A stretch of 48,117 nucleotides of DNA from Chromera velia (lineage: Eukaryota; Sar; Chromeraceae), in the NCBI GenBank assembly GCA_018398765.1, contig JAHBMJ010005087.1, forward strand, positions 1 to 48,117, in the 5' to 3' direction. Position 1 is the first letter of the stretch, and each line of letters begins with the position of its first letter. Shown in pieces: positions 22,597-34,154 of this stretch. Position numbers and translations under genes: made by a program. Below the pieces are notes generated by a model. The model worked only from the letters and a program-made list of their open reading frames with translations. It was not told where the DNA came from and ran no database searches.

Positions 22597-24260
22597 CTGC
22601 ACGTGTTTGTCCATTCATCCATCCATCCATCCATTCATTCATTCATTCATTGATTCGTTCACCTGTTGACTCATTCATTCATACGTTGGTGGATCTCTTC
22701 ACCTTTTGCAGTCAACACCCGTCGCGACCGATGCTGGTGTCGCACGCATACGTGAGTGTTGCGCACAGAAAACCAAGAAGGCGTTGACGCACGTAAACAT
22801 GCGGAATAAGAGACGTCGAAGAAAAGAGAAAGAGATAGGTACGGAAAATGGAAGAGCAAAACTAAGTGTGCAAGACAAGCGCGACGGAAAAATTACAAGG
22901 AAGCTAGATAGGACAACAGGACCACCATAATCCAAGCAAAAAATTGTCGAGAACATACGAAATGGGACAACAGAACAAAGATCTTTCCACTCTTCGAGTA
23001 TCCCTGCTCTTCGACAGTCTTCATGTTTTTCTCTTAAATTCGTTGTTTCTCCCCATCTTGTGTCCCCTTTACATACAGTCCCCTCCCTCGCTTGCCCCCT
23101 CCTCTCATCCATTCTAGACAGGTGCAATGTGGCAGACACGGCATTCTTTCTTACAACCTCCGAGACAAAGAGAGAAACGCGCACCTGTTCGTTTGGACGT
23201 CTGCACAGGAAGGTGAATTGCAAGGAAGGAGAAGGGAGGAGAAACAAACGTGACCAAGAGGCAATCAGACATCTCGCAAGAAAATCAAGCCACCCCAGAT
23301 GCTGTACCGAAGGCTTCCTCACGAGCAGGGAAAGGCCGAAACGAAGAAAGAAATGAATGAATGAATGAATGAATGAAGAAAGAAAAACAGAAAGACAAAG
23401 GAAGACAGAAAGTCGGTAGGCAGAGAGTTGAGGTCCGGAAAACAGAAATCATGAATGGAAGTTTTGTTTCACAAAAAGTGAGATGCACTGAAAAAAAGCC
23501 AAGAAGAAATCTGGACACAAGACAGAGGTCCACAGATCGACACAGTTGGGGGACGACGAGGAGAGGAAAAGGGAAATCACTTTGAAAGCCCAACTCCAAT
23601 TATTTTTCAGAAACTCTCTGAGCTCTCCTCTCAAAGCATGAATCTGCCCACCAGTCAGGAAAGACCAGACCGACCATATTGGATTCCTTTGAGAAGTTGA
23701 CCGAAGAGGCGGCTGTCAGCAGGTTGAAGCGATCAGAGAGAGGAAAGGAATCACACGCCCGACTGCTTTGTCAGGTGCAAGCAATCAGTCTCAGTTCTCT
23801 TTGAGAAAGTCCACTTCTACGAGGTGCAAATTCGTGCTTCAATTCCACTTCTCGATAGAACCACGACCGATCAACCTTGTCAAATTTGCGGCAGCTTGCA
23901 CAGCATCAGGAACACTTCTTTAAGTTCCTCTTCCGAGAAACTGTTCCTGACTCCTGAGTCGTAAATTCGACCTCGTGCTCGCCAATTTCAGCGGCATCGA
24001 TACGGCGCGCGTGCGTCACAGAAATTGAGGAGACGGCGTGCAGACCGAGCTAACTTCATTCTGACATCTTCTCACAACAACCGAGTTCAACAGTCAATGC
24101 GCTTTTGCCTAACATGCTGGGATGTGAGTTGAGTGAACCACAGCCAAGTAGATGTCAATGGGTCGAAGAGCATGTCACTTCCCCAAAATACTCTGTGATC
24201 TACAGTGTCGGTTTTCCAACTATTGCTTGTCGTGCAGAGACGGAGACGGAGACGGCGATA
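22597..24260. other. Divergent spacer between nucleoporin and fucosidase genes
   Basis: This should contain the missing first exon and promoter of the nucleoporin gene (minus strand) and the promoter and leader of the fucosidase gene (plus strand). I could not pick the first exon: it must supply a Met, end in phase 1 and precede the AEEQLTKDQ exon. The region also has CCAT and ATTC tetranucleotide runs near 22615-22690 and (AATG)n near 23350. Confidence 0.4.
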
Positions 24261-25673
24261 ATGTTCGGTGTTTTTGGTTGTGCACTGGCCGCGTTGCTGC
24301 CTTTGAGCATCGGTGCATCGCTGCCAAGGCCGACTCAGGAACATTTGAGGTGGCACAAAGATGAGTTTGCCTGTTTCATCCACTGGAATATGGCGACAGC
24401 TGCAGGCATTCAGGGCTGCCCCTGCGACAAGGAGCCCCCCCCCGTCTCCCAGTGGAACCCTAAAGCCCTCAACACCGACGCCTGGATTTCTGCAGGGGTG
24501 TCAATGGGGTGTAAGCGTTTTGTGCTGACTGCCAAACACGGTTGTGGTTTTCTTCTCTGGGACTCCAAAACGGAGTACCCTTACACAGTTGCCAACGCAG
24601 CGAACACCACCGATGTCGTCTCCGAGTTTGTCAAGTCTGCCAAAAAGTTCGGTGTCGGCTATGGGTTCTACTACAGCACCGTGACTAACGCCTACGCGCG
24701 TGTGTGCGATTCTAAAGTCTCCCCCGGGTCCTCCAAATACCCCCAGGAGGAGTTTGACCGCCTAGTCCTGTCTCATCTCTCAGAGCTCTGGGGGAACTAC
24801 GGAGACCTGGACGAGATCTGGTTCGATGGAGGGTACAACAAAAATCTCACAGCCGACCTCCGCACTCTCCTCTCCAACCTCCAACCCCACACAGTCGGAT
24901 TCCAGGCCCGGGGCATTATGCCCTCCCCCATTCGCTGGGTCGGCAACGAGGCTGGCGACGCCCCCTACCCCACCTGGTCCACAGTGGACCCTTCCGCGGG
25001 GGGCGCCGCCAACGGCAGCCTGTGGGAGCCTGCAGAGTCTGACTTCACTCTGCAGAAGGGGGATCTCTGGTTTTTTTCCCCCGGGGCTCCGGTGCACTCT
25101 CCCCGAGAGCTCCGTCAGATGTACGAGAGGACTGCAGGGCACAACGCCGGGATCATCGTTGACTTTGCTCCCGATCCCTCAGGCCAAATCCCCCTAGAGC
25201 AGCTCAAGGCCGCAGAGTCACTTGGAACGTATTTGAAGGAATGCTACGGACAGCCAGCAGCCTCCTCGATCCCCTTTTCGCGTGTGACAGCAGTCACGAT
25301 ATTCCTCGACGAGCCTACGAAGATCGACAGGCTGATGCTGAGAGAGGACCAGACGGAGGGGCAGTTGATCCGAAAATTCCGTCTGTCGGCTGTTGTTGAG
25401 AAAGGGGAGGCTGGACAGTCAGTAGAGCTGTTCGAGGGATCGGCTATTGGCAACAAGTTCATTTTTGTGATAGACCCACCAGTGAAGGCCAGCAGTGTGA
25501 CAATCAGCGAGATCGAGGTGGACCCATTGGCGCCTCCCGGAGCGCCGCATATCGATACCTTTGCCGTCTTCTCAGGTTGTAATGAAGTGGCAGATCGCCT
25601 GGATCAAGAATGGGAATATTTGAAGAAGGGAGAGGAGGAGTCTGCGGAGCGTTTCACAGAGTTTTTGGCGTAG
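24261..25673 (+). CDS. Secreted GH29-type alpha-L-fucosidase, intronless
   Basis: A single-exon frame of 470 residues from the Met at 24261. That start puts a clean signal peptide (MFGVFGCALAALLPLSIGAS) at the N-terminus; an in-frame Met at 24105 would bury it. HKDEFACFIHWNMAT (about residues 32-46) and the RFVLTAKHGCGFLLWDS block (about 86-102) match conserved GH29 barrel segments. DEIWFDGGYN carries the likely catalytic nucleophile Asp189. The layout resembles plant and bacterial GH29 enzymes that remove alpha-linked fucose from glycans. The C-terminal region (from about residue 345) is beta-rich and may be the usual sandwich domain of the family. Expected location is secreted or in the endomembrane system. 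Lack of introns contrasts with every complete neighbour, which could mean a retrocopy or lateral acquisition, but codon use and GC content look similar to the neighbours. Confidence 0.88.
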   Translation: MFGVFGCALAALLPLSIGASLPRPTQEHLRWHKDEFACFIHWNMATAAGIQGCPCDKEPPPVSQWNPKALNTDAWISAGVSMGCKRFVLTAKHGCGFLLWDSKTEYPYTVANAANTTDVVSEFVKSAKKFGVGYGFYYSTVTNAYARVCDSKVSPGSSKYPQEEFDRLVLSHLSELWGNYGDLDEIWFDGGYNKNLTADLRTLLSNLQPHTVGFQARGIMPSPIRWVGNEAGDAPYPTWSTVDPSAGGAANGSLWEPAESDFTLQKGDLWFFSPGAPVHSPRELRQMYERTAGHNAGIIVDFAPDPSGQIPLEQLKAAESLGTYLKECYGQPAASSIPFSRVTAVTIFLDEPTKIDRLMLREDQTEGQLIRKFRLSAVVEKGEAGQSVELFEGSAIGNKFIFVIDPPVKASSVTISEIEVDPLAPPGAPHIDTFAVFSGCNEVADRLDQEWEYLKKGEEESAERFTEFLA

Positions 25674-26126
25674 ATCGATAAAAGAATTCCAAAGCACACT
25701 GAATGACTTCTCTCTGTCCCACTTGATGTTCTGAGTTTGCAGCCATCTGGAGCCCCTGAATTGAGGCGTCGTGATTTTTTGAATTACAGAATCTGTTTTC
25801 AATCAAGCTTTGTATGTATCGATTGTGAGAATATCCGTCACCGCTCTTGAAAGAAGAGTTTCCATCTGAGCACTGCTGTATCGGTGAAATGCAGCGATGT
25901 CAATGAGAGTTGTTCAGTTGAATTACAGCATCCTCACGGACATACGATTGATCGATCGATCGATCGTATGGCGAAGAGTTTGCGGCACAGGCAAGACGCC
26001 TAGGGAAACCCTCGAGCGCCTCCTCTCTTTCTCCCTCCTTCTCGTTCCCCCTCCAAGCTCTCCCCCCCAAGTTGGGCCCCAATCCCACCATCTGCTCCCC
26101 CCGGGGCCCCCATCCCCTCCCGTGTG

Positions 26127-26159
<33 letters not shown>

Positions 26160-26196
26160 GGACTTTGTCGCATGCCGCAGTTTTGCGTCTGTCTAG

Positions 26197-26236
<40 letters not shown>

Positions 26237-27285
26237 CTGTGTGTGTGTGTGTGTGTGTGTGTCTGTTTGTCTCTGGGTTTGTCTGTTTCTTTGTCTGTCT
26301 GTTACTACTAGTACTGTCTGTTTGTTTATCTATCCAATGCATGGATCGGGGTGTTTACTTTGATACAGAGAAGTCTAGATAGAAGTCAGGGAATTTACTT
26401 TATCATTTTGAAAATTCATTGGTTTAGAATTTATATTTCAAAATTTCCAAACAATTTACCTTCTATATATATAGTTTACCATAGTTCACCCTAGAATTTA
26501 CCTAAGTACTAAGGTTCTATGGTAAAGTTCACTACACTTCTTAATTTGAATTCCTCGTATTAAAGCCGATATCTTACAGTAAACCGCTAGGATTCCTGGA
26601 ACATGCATCTTATCGATCCTATGTTATTTTCTCATTATCATCATCATATGCCATCATCGTCTGCCTAGACTAGTGGCCTATTGCCTTCGAGGCTTCCAAC
26701 GTTCGGCAAGAGACAAGCTCGGTAGCCTTCCCTCAAAGGAGAAAGCACACGCAAAAATATGACAAATGATCCCCAACGGCTCAAAAGGGGCTTATCCTGA
26801 ACTATAAGAAAAGATTGGCTTTAAACGCTGGTCTGTAGGATTAAAAGATAGCCGGGAGGAGCCAAACTGCCCACTTTCTTCTACCTCATCTCTCTCTTTT
26901 TCTCTTTTTCTTTATTCTCTTTGTTTTTCCCTGACTGGTGTTCGTATACTGGGAAACTCACGCCATCATAGCCGTCGTGAAGTACTCACGCCATCAAGTC
27001 ATGCCTCCAGATTTTCGCCGTCCCCTCCAATTTTCTTCTTCTACACAGCACTGCCTTTTCAAAAACTGGCTGCGGCCGTGAGTGCGGCTTATCTGGTCAA
27101 CATTGAAGAAAGGGGGAAACCTGGAAGGCTGGCATCTACCCCCAAGCATGCGGAGTCACAGGCACTCTGACTGCTGTGTTTGCCATGGTTCTGGATCTGT
27201 GTGGGATAGAGAGCTAGGCGTATCACAACAAAAGAAGAAGAAAAAGTAATCCAAAATTTGCTTATACATATTTTTTTTTTTTTGC
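25674..27285. other. Spacer with microsatellites, no gene seen
   Basis: The 3' flank of the fucosidase gene. It holds an ATCG palindromic run near 25950, (TG)n at 26127-26157, and (CT)n(TG)n at 26201-26275. An AT-rich stretch with AGTTTACC/TTTACC motifs (26385-26560) and pyrimidine-rich sequence follow. Confidence 0.5.
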
Positions 27286-27351
27286 GCAACACCTAAGCAA
27301 CAGTTGTGCAACACCAAAACAACAGTTATACAACACATGAACAACAGTTGT
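27286..27351. repeat. Three 22-base tandem repeats with CAACAGTTG core
   Basis: Units at 27286-27307, 27308-27329 and 27330-27351 follow the pattern RCAACACNNRANCAACAGTTRT. Each contains the palindrome AACAGTT, and poly-T lies before and poly-A after. A looser set of GCAACAC units followed by ACAACAGTTGTTTG occurs at about 44738-44805. Confidence 0.7.
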
Positions 27352-28205
27352 TTGTCACTTAACATCGTCGGGCAAAAAAAAAAAATTAAGCAAAAATGGG
27401 CTTAAATTATTTTTTTTTCCCCTGTGATATGCCTAGATAGAGAGCCCAGCTCGTAGGCATCTCCTCAGTTAGTTGAAGCTCCGAGGTCGTTCCCTATAAA
27501 ACTTTTACTAAATATGACTAAATATGAATAAATATTATAATATTTTGAAAATATGACACAAATATGAGTAAAATATGAATAATTCTTTTTTATCAACTAT
27601 AAAGCGTGCAGAGCCGAAAAGTGGTTTGTATGGTTCAGTTTTGATCAGAGAACACGTTTAGCTACCCAGATTGGCCATATACAATATAAAAAAGTTTTAG
27701 AACACGATGAATTTTTTAGTGAATCAACTCGTGAATGTCTATTCACTATTTTTTTCTTATATAAGTAATTTTTCATGACTAAATTATAACTAAATATGAC
27801 TGAACTTAAAATATTTTTTTTAGCATATTTTTAGATAAAAGATGCCAAATGAGTCTGTTAACTACCATCTCTAACGAGAGAAGTATTTTATGATTTTTTT
27901 GAAAATGGCATACTCCTTATATGTGCAAACATATAAACATATGAAGAAATATATATGTATATATTGGGCCTGCCCGTCGCGCGACCGGGACCGGGGTGCG
28001 TGCGTGAGCGCGGCGCTAGCTTCCCACGAATGTGCAGGGCCAATCAGGGCCTGCTGCACGCAGCGTTCTATGCAGCGTGTACAGTGAAAGACCCCAGCAT
28101 GCATGATCCATACCACAAAGGCCACTCATGCAGACAAAGATATATGCAGACGTACAGATTCGTACAGATGAAAGAACTGTGTCACAGGGTGTTGGTGCTT
28201 TTGTG

Positions 28206-28403
28206 TCAATCCACCAGGACAGGGCAAACGGACAGTAGGATCGTCTTTCTATAGTGCTGTCTCTTCGTTTTGTGCCGCCTAGTAGGAGCTTTAGAAGTGA
28301 CTGCATCGACCAGGATATCAACATGTGCGAACTGAGATTTGGAAAGGTCAGTCACAACTGAGGTGATGGATGGATGGAGTGAGTGAGGGATCGATAGATG
28401 CAT
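28206..28403 (-). other. Conserved open frame in block A, left copy
   Basis: On the minus strand this encodes a segment with [19 protein letters not shown] and ending PVLVD before a stop. The inverted copy at 35440-35637 keeps the same frame with only a few replacements. Retention of the frame in both copies hints at a real terminal exon, though the part reading through the satellite is certainly not coding. Confidence 0.35.
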
Positions 28404-28814
28404 GCATAGAATGATGGAGTGAAGAGGGATGGATGAATGACATAATGAGACCTACCGGACTTTAACATCATTTCGGACTTTGAAATATAGCAATAACATA
28501 GGGTATTCTATTATATTTAATCGTTGTTTATAAGCTTTTAAATTTAATAAACATTCTTTAAAACGTGATTCTTTTTTAAAAAAAGATAAAACAAAGAATT
28601 GAAGCTAACTGTATTAATGTTAAATCATAGCTATATTTTAGTAATCATAATAGTAGCTGCATAATTGGTATATCTATGCATAATGCAATAAATGCGATCG
28701 AAAAGTAGATACAACTCTGTTATATGAAAGCTTGAACAGATACCGGATACGATTTTTCCATATTCACGAACTTGCAATGAGTCTGAGATCATTTCAGTTA
28801 GAATGTCTCCCCAA

Positions 28815-30017
28815 CTAGGTTTTTCCCCTCTGAGTTTTTGCACATTCTTCCCATGGGAAGTCAGGGTACCACTCTCTCATTCTGTCAAGCAGTGCAAAAG
28901 GTAACTCATTACCTCTCTCTGTTAAAGAAAAACCCCAGCAAATGATGTCATCCATGGGCCAAAAATCCTTCCACAGTTTCGATTTTCCTCTTCTAGATGC
29001 ACATTTTGTAACACTAAGCTTTCCAAAGACATCTGAAGTACCACTGTACCATTGAAGCAACAGCTGTGAAGGATTCTTTCCCGTCTCCTGTACCAAAAAC
29101 TGTTCTACCTGCATGAACGCACACGAAAAGAAAAAGAAAATATGCATGAACGCACGTTTTCTGGAGTGCGGTCACCAGAAATTCTGTGTATCTGAATATC
29201 ACCCTGTCTGCCCTTCACCGACCTTTCCGATGTAGAATGGCACAGTATCTCCCTCTTGTCTGTCTGCCCCCATCTTCGTCAGGACAAAGTCTCCTACAGC
29301 GATTCTTGCAACCCGGAGCAAGGGCCACCCACGTTCGTCGACCACTTCGTCATAGTAAGAACAAATTGGGTCTCCTGTGACGCCTCCCCCCAGCAGAGAG
29401 TTTTGGTGGTGCTGTAGATCTGCTTCCACCCTTGTCTGACTGAACTGGGCCTGGTGTGTCCGCTTGAATTCTTCGATGTGTTCAGGGACGTCTGCAGTTA
29501 GACATATAGAATTGCATGGGGGCCCACATACAGATACAAAGAGAGACAGACTATATCGTCTTTTCTTTCCCTTTTTCTCACAGGCAGACATATTTCGTAC
29601 TGACCCCCCCCCCCTCGCAATCTTAAACACACACGCACACACATATGCATGCAGAGGGAGGGGGGGGGAGAGAGACAGAGAGATAGAGAGAGGGCGGAGA
29701 GAAGGACAAAAAAAAAAAAAAAAAGAAAAATCAAAAGAGAAAAACAACATTAGACGATTCAACAACGGGAAAAATAGAAAGAGAGGGACAAGAACGGGAG
29801 ACGAAACAGAGAAAAGATAGGGGACCGCGGCTGTGGCATGAGACCAGACTTAAATCTCTTTGTGGACGCTGCTGACGCGAACCTGAAGCATCACCCCCCC
29901 GTGCATGCAGAAGATCTGCCGTACAAACAATCTTGTCTCTGAAGCATACTTCACCATCAGGCAGAAACCTGTAAGCGCAGAAGAAGACGTCAGAGAGGGG
30001 TGAGGAAACAGAGGAAA

Positions 30018-30048
<31 letters not shown>

Positions 30049-30108
30049 TATACACGCACATACACATACACACATACACACACATACACACACACACACA
30101 CACATATA

Positions 30109-30144
<36 letters not shown>

Positions 30145-30330
30145 CACTTACAGCGTGATGAAAGTGCCAGTTGTGTCACTGTGGGTAAAGAAAATCAAGT
30201 GTTCAGGTACTACATCATATGGAGGCACTATGGAATGTAGTTTCTCTCTTCTCACCGCACGTTCGTGTTCTTTTTCTGTAGCAAGTCCTCCTCTGATCTC
30301 TTCTCCTTCTCCGCTCTCGCTCGTTATGCC
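28815..30330 (-). CDS. Unrecognised multi-exon gene inside the nested element
   Basis: Four exons join in phase: 30330-30152, 29968-29883, 29491-29223 and 29108-28815. The product starts in an open frame (GITSESGEGEEIRGG), continues through PPYDVVPEHLIFFTHSD and FLPDGEVCFRDKIVCTADLL, then DVPEHIEEFKRTHQAQF. A later segment, ARIAVGDFVLTKMGADRQ and TVPFYIGKVEQFLVQETG then QLLLQWYSG, resembles the beta-barrel pattern of BAH-like or transposon-associated C-terminal domains. It ends EWYPDFPWEEC plus a short tail. All donors fit GT and the acceptors are CAG or TAG. No start Met is assigned, so 5' exons may be missing. I cannot name a family. It could be a transposase C-terminal part or a captured host gene. 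Confidence 0.55.
29998..30140. repeat. (CA)n(GA)n microsatellite in intron
   Basis: CA/TA-rich and then GA-repeat sequence between two exons of the gene in the nested element. Confidence 0.9.
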
Positions 30331-31194
30331 CTAACAGTAACCAAGAGCTCTCTTTTTGGCTTTTTGCGTCTGCTCTCATTTAACCCGCAAGAAGAGTATG
30401 GTGCATTGTCTGTCAGGTGGGGTGACAACAAACTGTGTGTGCATGATTCGTGTATTCGTTGTAATGATGACTTTTTATACAAGTTTTCTTCATGCGAGAA
30501 ACGATGAGAAACAGTCGGACGAAAGGGAATCGTTATGCCAGATGGCTACATTGAAATCAACTTGGATTCATTATATAATGATTGTAACGTACGCTCCTCT
30601 CTCTGGCGCGTCTGCATCCGATCTATTCGTCCATAATGTTATCCGATCGCATTTGTTGTCGCTTCCGACCCGCCTGTTCGATGTTTACCGCATGGTGCTG
30701 ACAAGTGAATAACTTTTTGCTCATTCTAGTGAAAACCAACCAACTATGCATACGCCGCCCGGGAGCCTAGCGCTCTAACTAGGGTTAAGCATCCTCTAAC
30801 TCACTAACTTAGTGACCAACTAACTATTTAAGTTTAGATTTAATTTACTAAGATAATTTGAATTCAGTTATTCTACTAAGCATTCATATTGACATGATAT
30901 TGTACTTAAATATTTATTTATCTGTAATCGAAATTATAAAAAAAAATTATAAATACAACATTATGCATTATCATAATTGAATGCTAAAAGAACTCAGAAA
31001 TTGAAATCTCCTGACACTAACAGGTTCAGCTTCAATTTTTTCTTTAATATTAATTTTATCCTAAAAGAATCACATTTTAAAGAATGTTTATTTAATTTAA
31101 AGGTATATAAACAACGTTGAAATACTATAGAACATCCTATATTTCAAAGTCTGAAATGATGTTAAAGTCCGGTAGGTCTCATTATGTCATATGA

Positions 31195-31660
31195 GTGGAT
31201 GGAGTGAGAGAGTGACTGAGGGATGGATGGATGGATGGATGGATGGATAGATGGATGGAGTGAGAGAGTGGCTGAGGGATGGATGGATGGATGGATGGAT
31301 GGATGCATGGATGCCATTGGATGGATAAATTGATGGATGGATGAAGTGAGTGAGGGATAGATGGATGGAGCGATGGAGTGAGTGAGGGATGGATTAATTG
31401 ATAGAGTGAGTGAGGGATAGATTGATGGAGTGAGTGAGGGATTGATGGATGGAGTGATGGAGTGAGGAGGGATGGAGTGATGGAGTGATGAGGGATGGAT
31501 GGATAGGTGGATGGAGTGAGGGAGTGACTGAGGGATGGATGGATGGATGGATTGATGGATTGATAGATGGAGTGATCGAGTGAGGATGGATGGATGGATG
31601 GATGGATGGATGGAGTGATCGAGTGAGGAGGGATGGATGGATGGATGGATGCATGAAGTT
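31195..31660. repeat. GGAT satellite, left copy
   Basis: GGAT runs alternate with GAGTGAGGGATGGA-type units, forming higher-order repeats. The inverted counterpart is at 35148-35485. Confidence 0.9.
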
Positions 31661-32017
31661 TTGCATCCTTAGATTTAAATGCAAAAAAGAGAGAAGTGTT
31701 GGGTGGAGATACCTGGTTGGCACAGCGTAGTGCCCCAAAAAACCTCCGATCCCTTCTGTTGATTCTGAGCTCATCGAAGATCTGATTTGTATGTATAAGG
31801 ATACCTTTCCCGATTAAGAGTAGAAGAACAGGTACGTCAGCTTTCTGTTTTCAGAGCCTCCGTTTTTTTTTTTCTTACGTCTATATGTCTTGCGCTATCC
31901 CAACTTTGTCTGCTCCCACCCCCTCCTTTTTTTGCTTATTTTTGCTACCTGATGATGCAGCTGTTTGTCTATATAGGTTGGCCAGGTTTGTACCTTCATT
32001 TTTTTTTCTCTTTGCAG

Positions 32018-32246
32018 GTGGGCCAAGGTAAAGCCTACAGACGCAGGTGTGGAGAAAACATACAAGACGATCAGTCCCCTCAACGAGGCCCTCGAAGTTG
32101 TCTTCGGTGATTTATCTAAGCACACAGTCACCAACAAGGCTGGAAAGAGAGTCACCGTCTCAGTCACGTTCCTCCATCACTTTACGACCTCTTTGAATAA
32201 CAGAATTAATCGGATACGTGGAAGGAGAGGCATGAAGGGCCGCTGA
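32018..32246 (+). pseudogene. Captured exon in block B, left copy, frameshifted at the end
   Basis: A good acceptor (pyrimidine tract then TTTGCAG) precedes a frame with [16 protein letters not shown] and [19 protein letters not shown]. It shares 40 or more residues with the right copy but diverges after TTSLNN because of an indel and stops at 32246. I do not recognise the protein. Confidence 0.5.
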
Positions 32247-32917
32247 AGAGGCTACTGCTAGGGCGGCCGCTGCTGGAGCCGCTGCTATAGGTAGGAGGGG
32301 GAGAGTGCAGGAAGAGGATGCCAAAATGGAAGACGTTCAGGATGAGAGGGGGGACGGAAGGTACCACTCCGAGAAAGGTTGGCCCACTAGCAGCCATTGG
32401 GGGGGGCAAAGAGGTCATCCCCCTCCTCATTATCATGGTTAAAATAAGATAGAATTTCATAAAAATGATATTATTTACTCAATATTTTATTTTACACGCT
32501 CTAAGTCGGTGCGCTAGATGAATTAAAAGTTCTAGTCTTCATAAATTGCTCCAGAAACGTCCTAAAACTTATAATTCTTTCATAAAAAAATGGTTTTTAA
32601 AATATAACAAAATATGACTAAATATGAGGGAAATTAGTGACAAAATTCACTAGAAAAAAAAATATAACTAAAATATGACTATTCACTAGTTTTTTTTCAT
32701 CATTTTTTTTCTCGTAAAATATATTGATTGAATGAATGGGAGTCAGTTCATTCAACTTGTGAGTGTTTGTAGACTTGTGTAGTATTTTTTGTTTGTCCGT
32801 GTACAATATATAGAAAAAATATATAAACTCATAAAAAAAAAGTAAAATATGACTAAAATATGAATTTTTTATAATATTTTATAATATTTAGTCATATTTA
32901 CTAAAAGTTTTATAGGG

Positions 32918-34154
32918 TTGTGGGTGTTTTGTTTCCTCTGCTTGCTCTGTGGTTGTCCTTTTGGTGTATCCGCCGCTTGTTCCGGAGTGAGGGGACACCT
33001 GGTAACTCTAGGTGCTTCAAATTGGCCCTCAACTGCGTTAAGAGACTAGGCCAAGAGACTGGAGGAACAAGACGTATCCCGACAGTGACCTATGCGATAA
33101 TGGACCCTATTTGGGGCTCTCACTTGGCAAAAAAATTAAAAACACTTTGTGTAGCAAAATTAAGCCTATATATAGCATAGTTATGACTTTTCTAACACTT
33201 TTAAAGGTTTTTTACATGTTCTAGCTTATTCAAAAGATTATATATTTGCCTTAAAAAAGCATTAAAAGGGCTCCCTAACTATGGGTACAATATAGACATC
33301 ATGAAGGTAGGAATGACCATCAGATAAAAATGTAGTCTAAGGATGTTTCCACGAAAATACCAGCACCTGTTAAATATTTGGCGCATGGAATTGCATGTCT
33401 AGATCTAGTGAGCTTTCAGAATTGCACGCTCAGCCCCCAGTAACGCCCGGCCACTCCAGTAACGCTGGCCCCGCCCGGCACTCCCACCCCCCCGCTCCTG
33501 AGGGCCTCAGGCGGCAAAAGTTCCCCAACTACTTCTCCTCCTTCGACCCCCTCTCGATCCTTCGAGCTCTTTTAAGGCAAATATATAATCTTTTAAATAA
33601 GCTAAAACATGTAAAAAACCCTTAAAAATGTTAGAAAAGTCATAACTATACTATATATAGGCTTAATTTTGCTACACAAAGTGTTTTTAGTTTTTTTGCC
33701 ATCTGAGAGTCCCTCACTACCCCTCACATAGGCGAAATAGGGTCTATTATCACATAGGTCACTGCCGGGATATGGAAGTTCGCAAAGCTGTCTCCGACTG
33801 TTACAGAAGAAGTCTCTTTGTATTCATACCTAGCCTGTAACTTAGGTTTGTACTAGCATTGGTAAATCCCTTTAAATTCCTAGTAAATTCCTGGTTTAAT
33901 TCCAAAAAATTCTGGAGGGATTTAACTTGTTCAGTTTTCAAGTTTTTAGGAATGATTCATTCATAAATATTTTTTTTATTATTATACTAGTTATTATATT
34001 AGTTGTGCTTATTTGCCGTCCCTGACCCCGCTCAATCCTCGACCTGCTTCGACATGCTTTTGTCTTTCTTCATCTTTTTCGTGATCGTGAACGTTTTCCC
34101 ATTCAAAAACGAAAAAAGCTTTACAAGATACTTTTTTGTAACATTCAATATCTT
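32918..34154. other. Spacer between the two inverted TIR copies
   Basis: It contains a further inverted repeat (33070-33770) and, in the loop, a GC-rich patch (33410-33550). No gene is seen. Confidence 0.6.
33070..33770. repeat. Inverted repeat with arms of about 200 bases
   Basis: Left arm 33070-33262 and right arm 33566-33770 are near-complementary, sharing ACACTTTGTGTAGCAAAATTAAGCC and TTAGAAAAGTCATAACTATA-type blocks, with a loop of about 300 bases. Probably another foldback or MITE-like element. Confidence 0.7.

Larger units (their letters stand above)
28439..31188 (-). mobile_element. Nested TIR element carrying a multi-exon gene
   Basis: Left arm 28439-28610 begins GACATAATGAGACCTACCGG. 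The right arm 31026-31188 is its inverted copy, about 165 bases with scattered mismatches. It sits inside the GGAT satellite of the outer element, bordered by ATGA on both sides as a possible target duplication. The other copy of the outer element lacks this 2.75 kb block at the matching place. The interior contains the unrecognised gene at 28815-30330. Confidence 0.7.
27492..32917 (+). mobile_element. TIR element, left copy, interrupted by a nested element
   Basis: The ends are CCCTATAAAACTTTTACTAA and, inverted, ACTAAAAGTTTTATAGGG, followed inward by TATGACTAAATAT-type repeats. Internal order is block A (27492-28370), a GGAT satellite, block B with an exon-like frame (32018-32246), then an AT-rich block C. 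The same blocks occur in reverse orientation at 34155-36335. Between 28439 and 31188 it carries a second inverted-repeat element. I see no transposase domain in the remaining parts, so it may be non-autonomous. Confidence 0.7.

Noticed and set aside
27286-27351. CRISPR array
   Set aside because: The units are directly tandem with no spacers, and the genome is eukaryotic.
31394-31774. His/Pro/Ser/Ile frames, also at 34893-35495
   Set aside because: They are translations of the GGAT/CCAT satellite.
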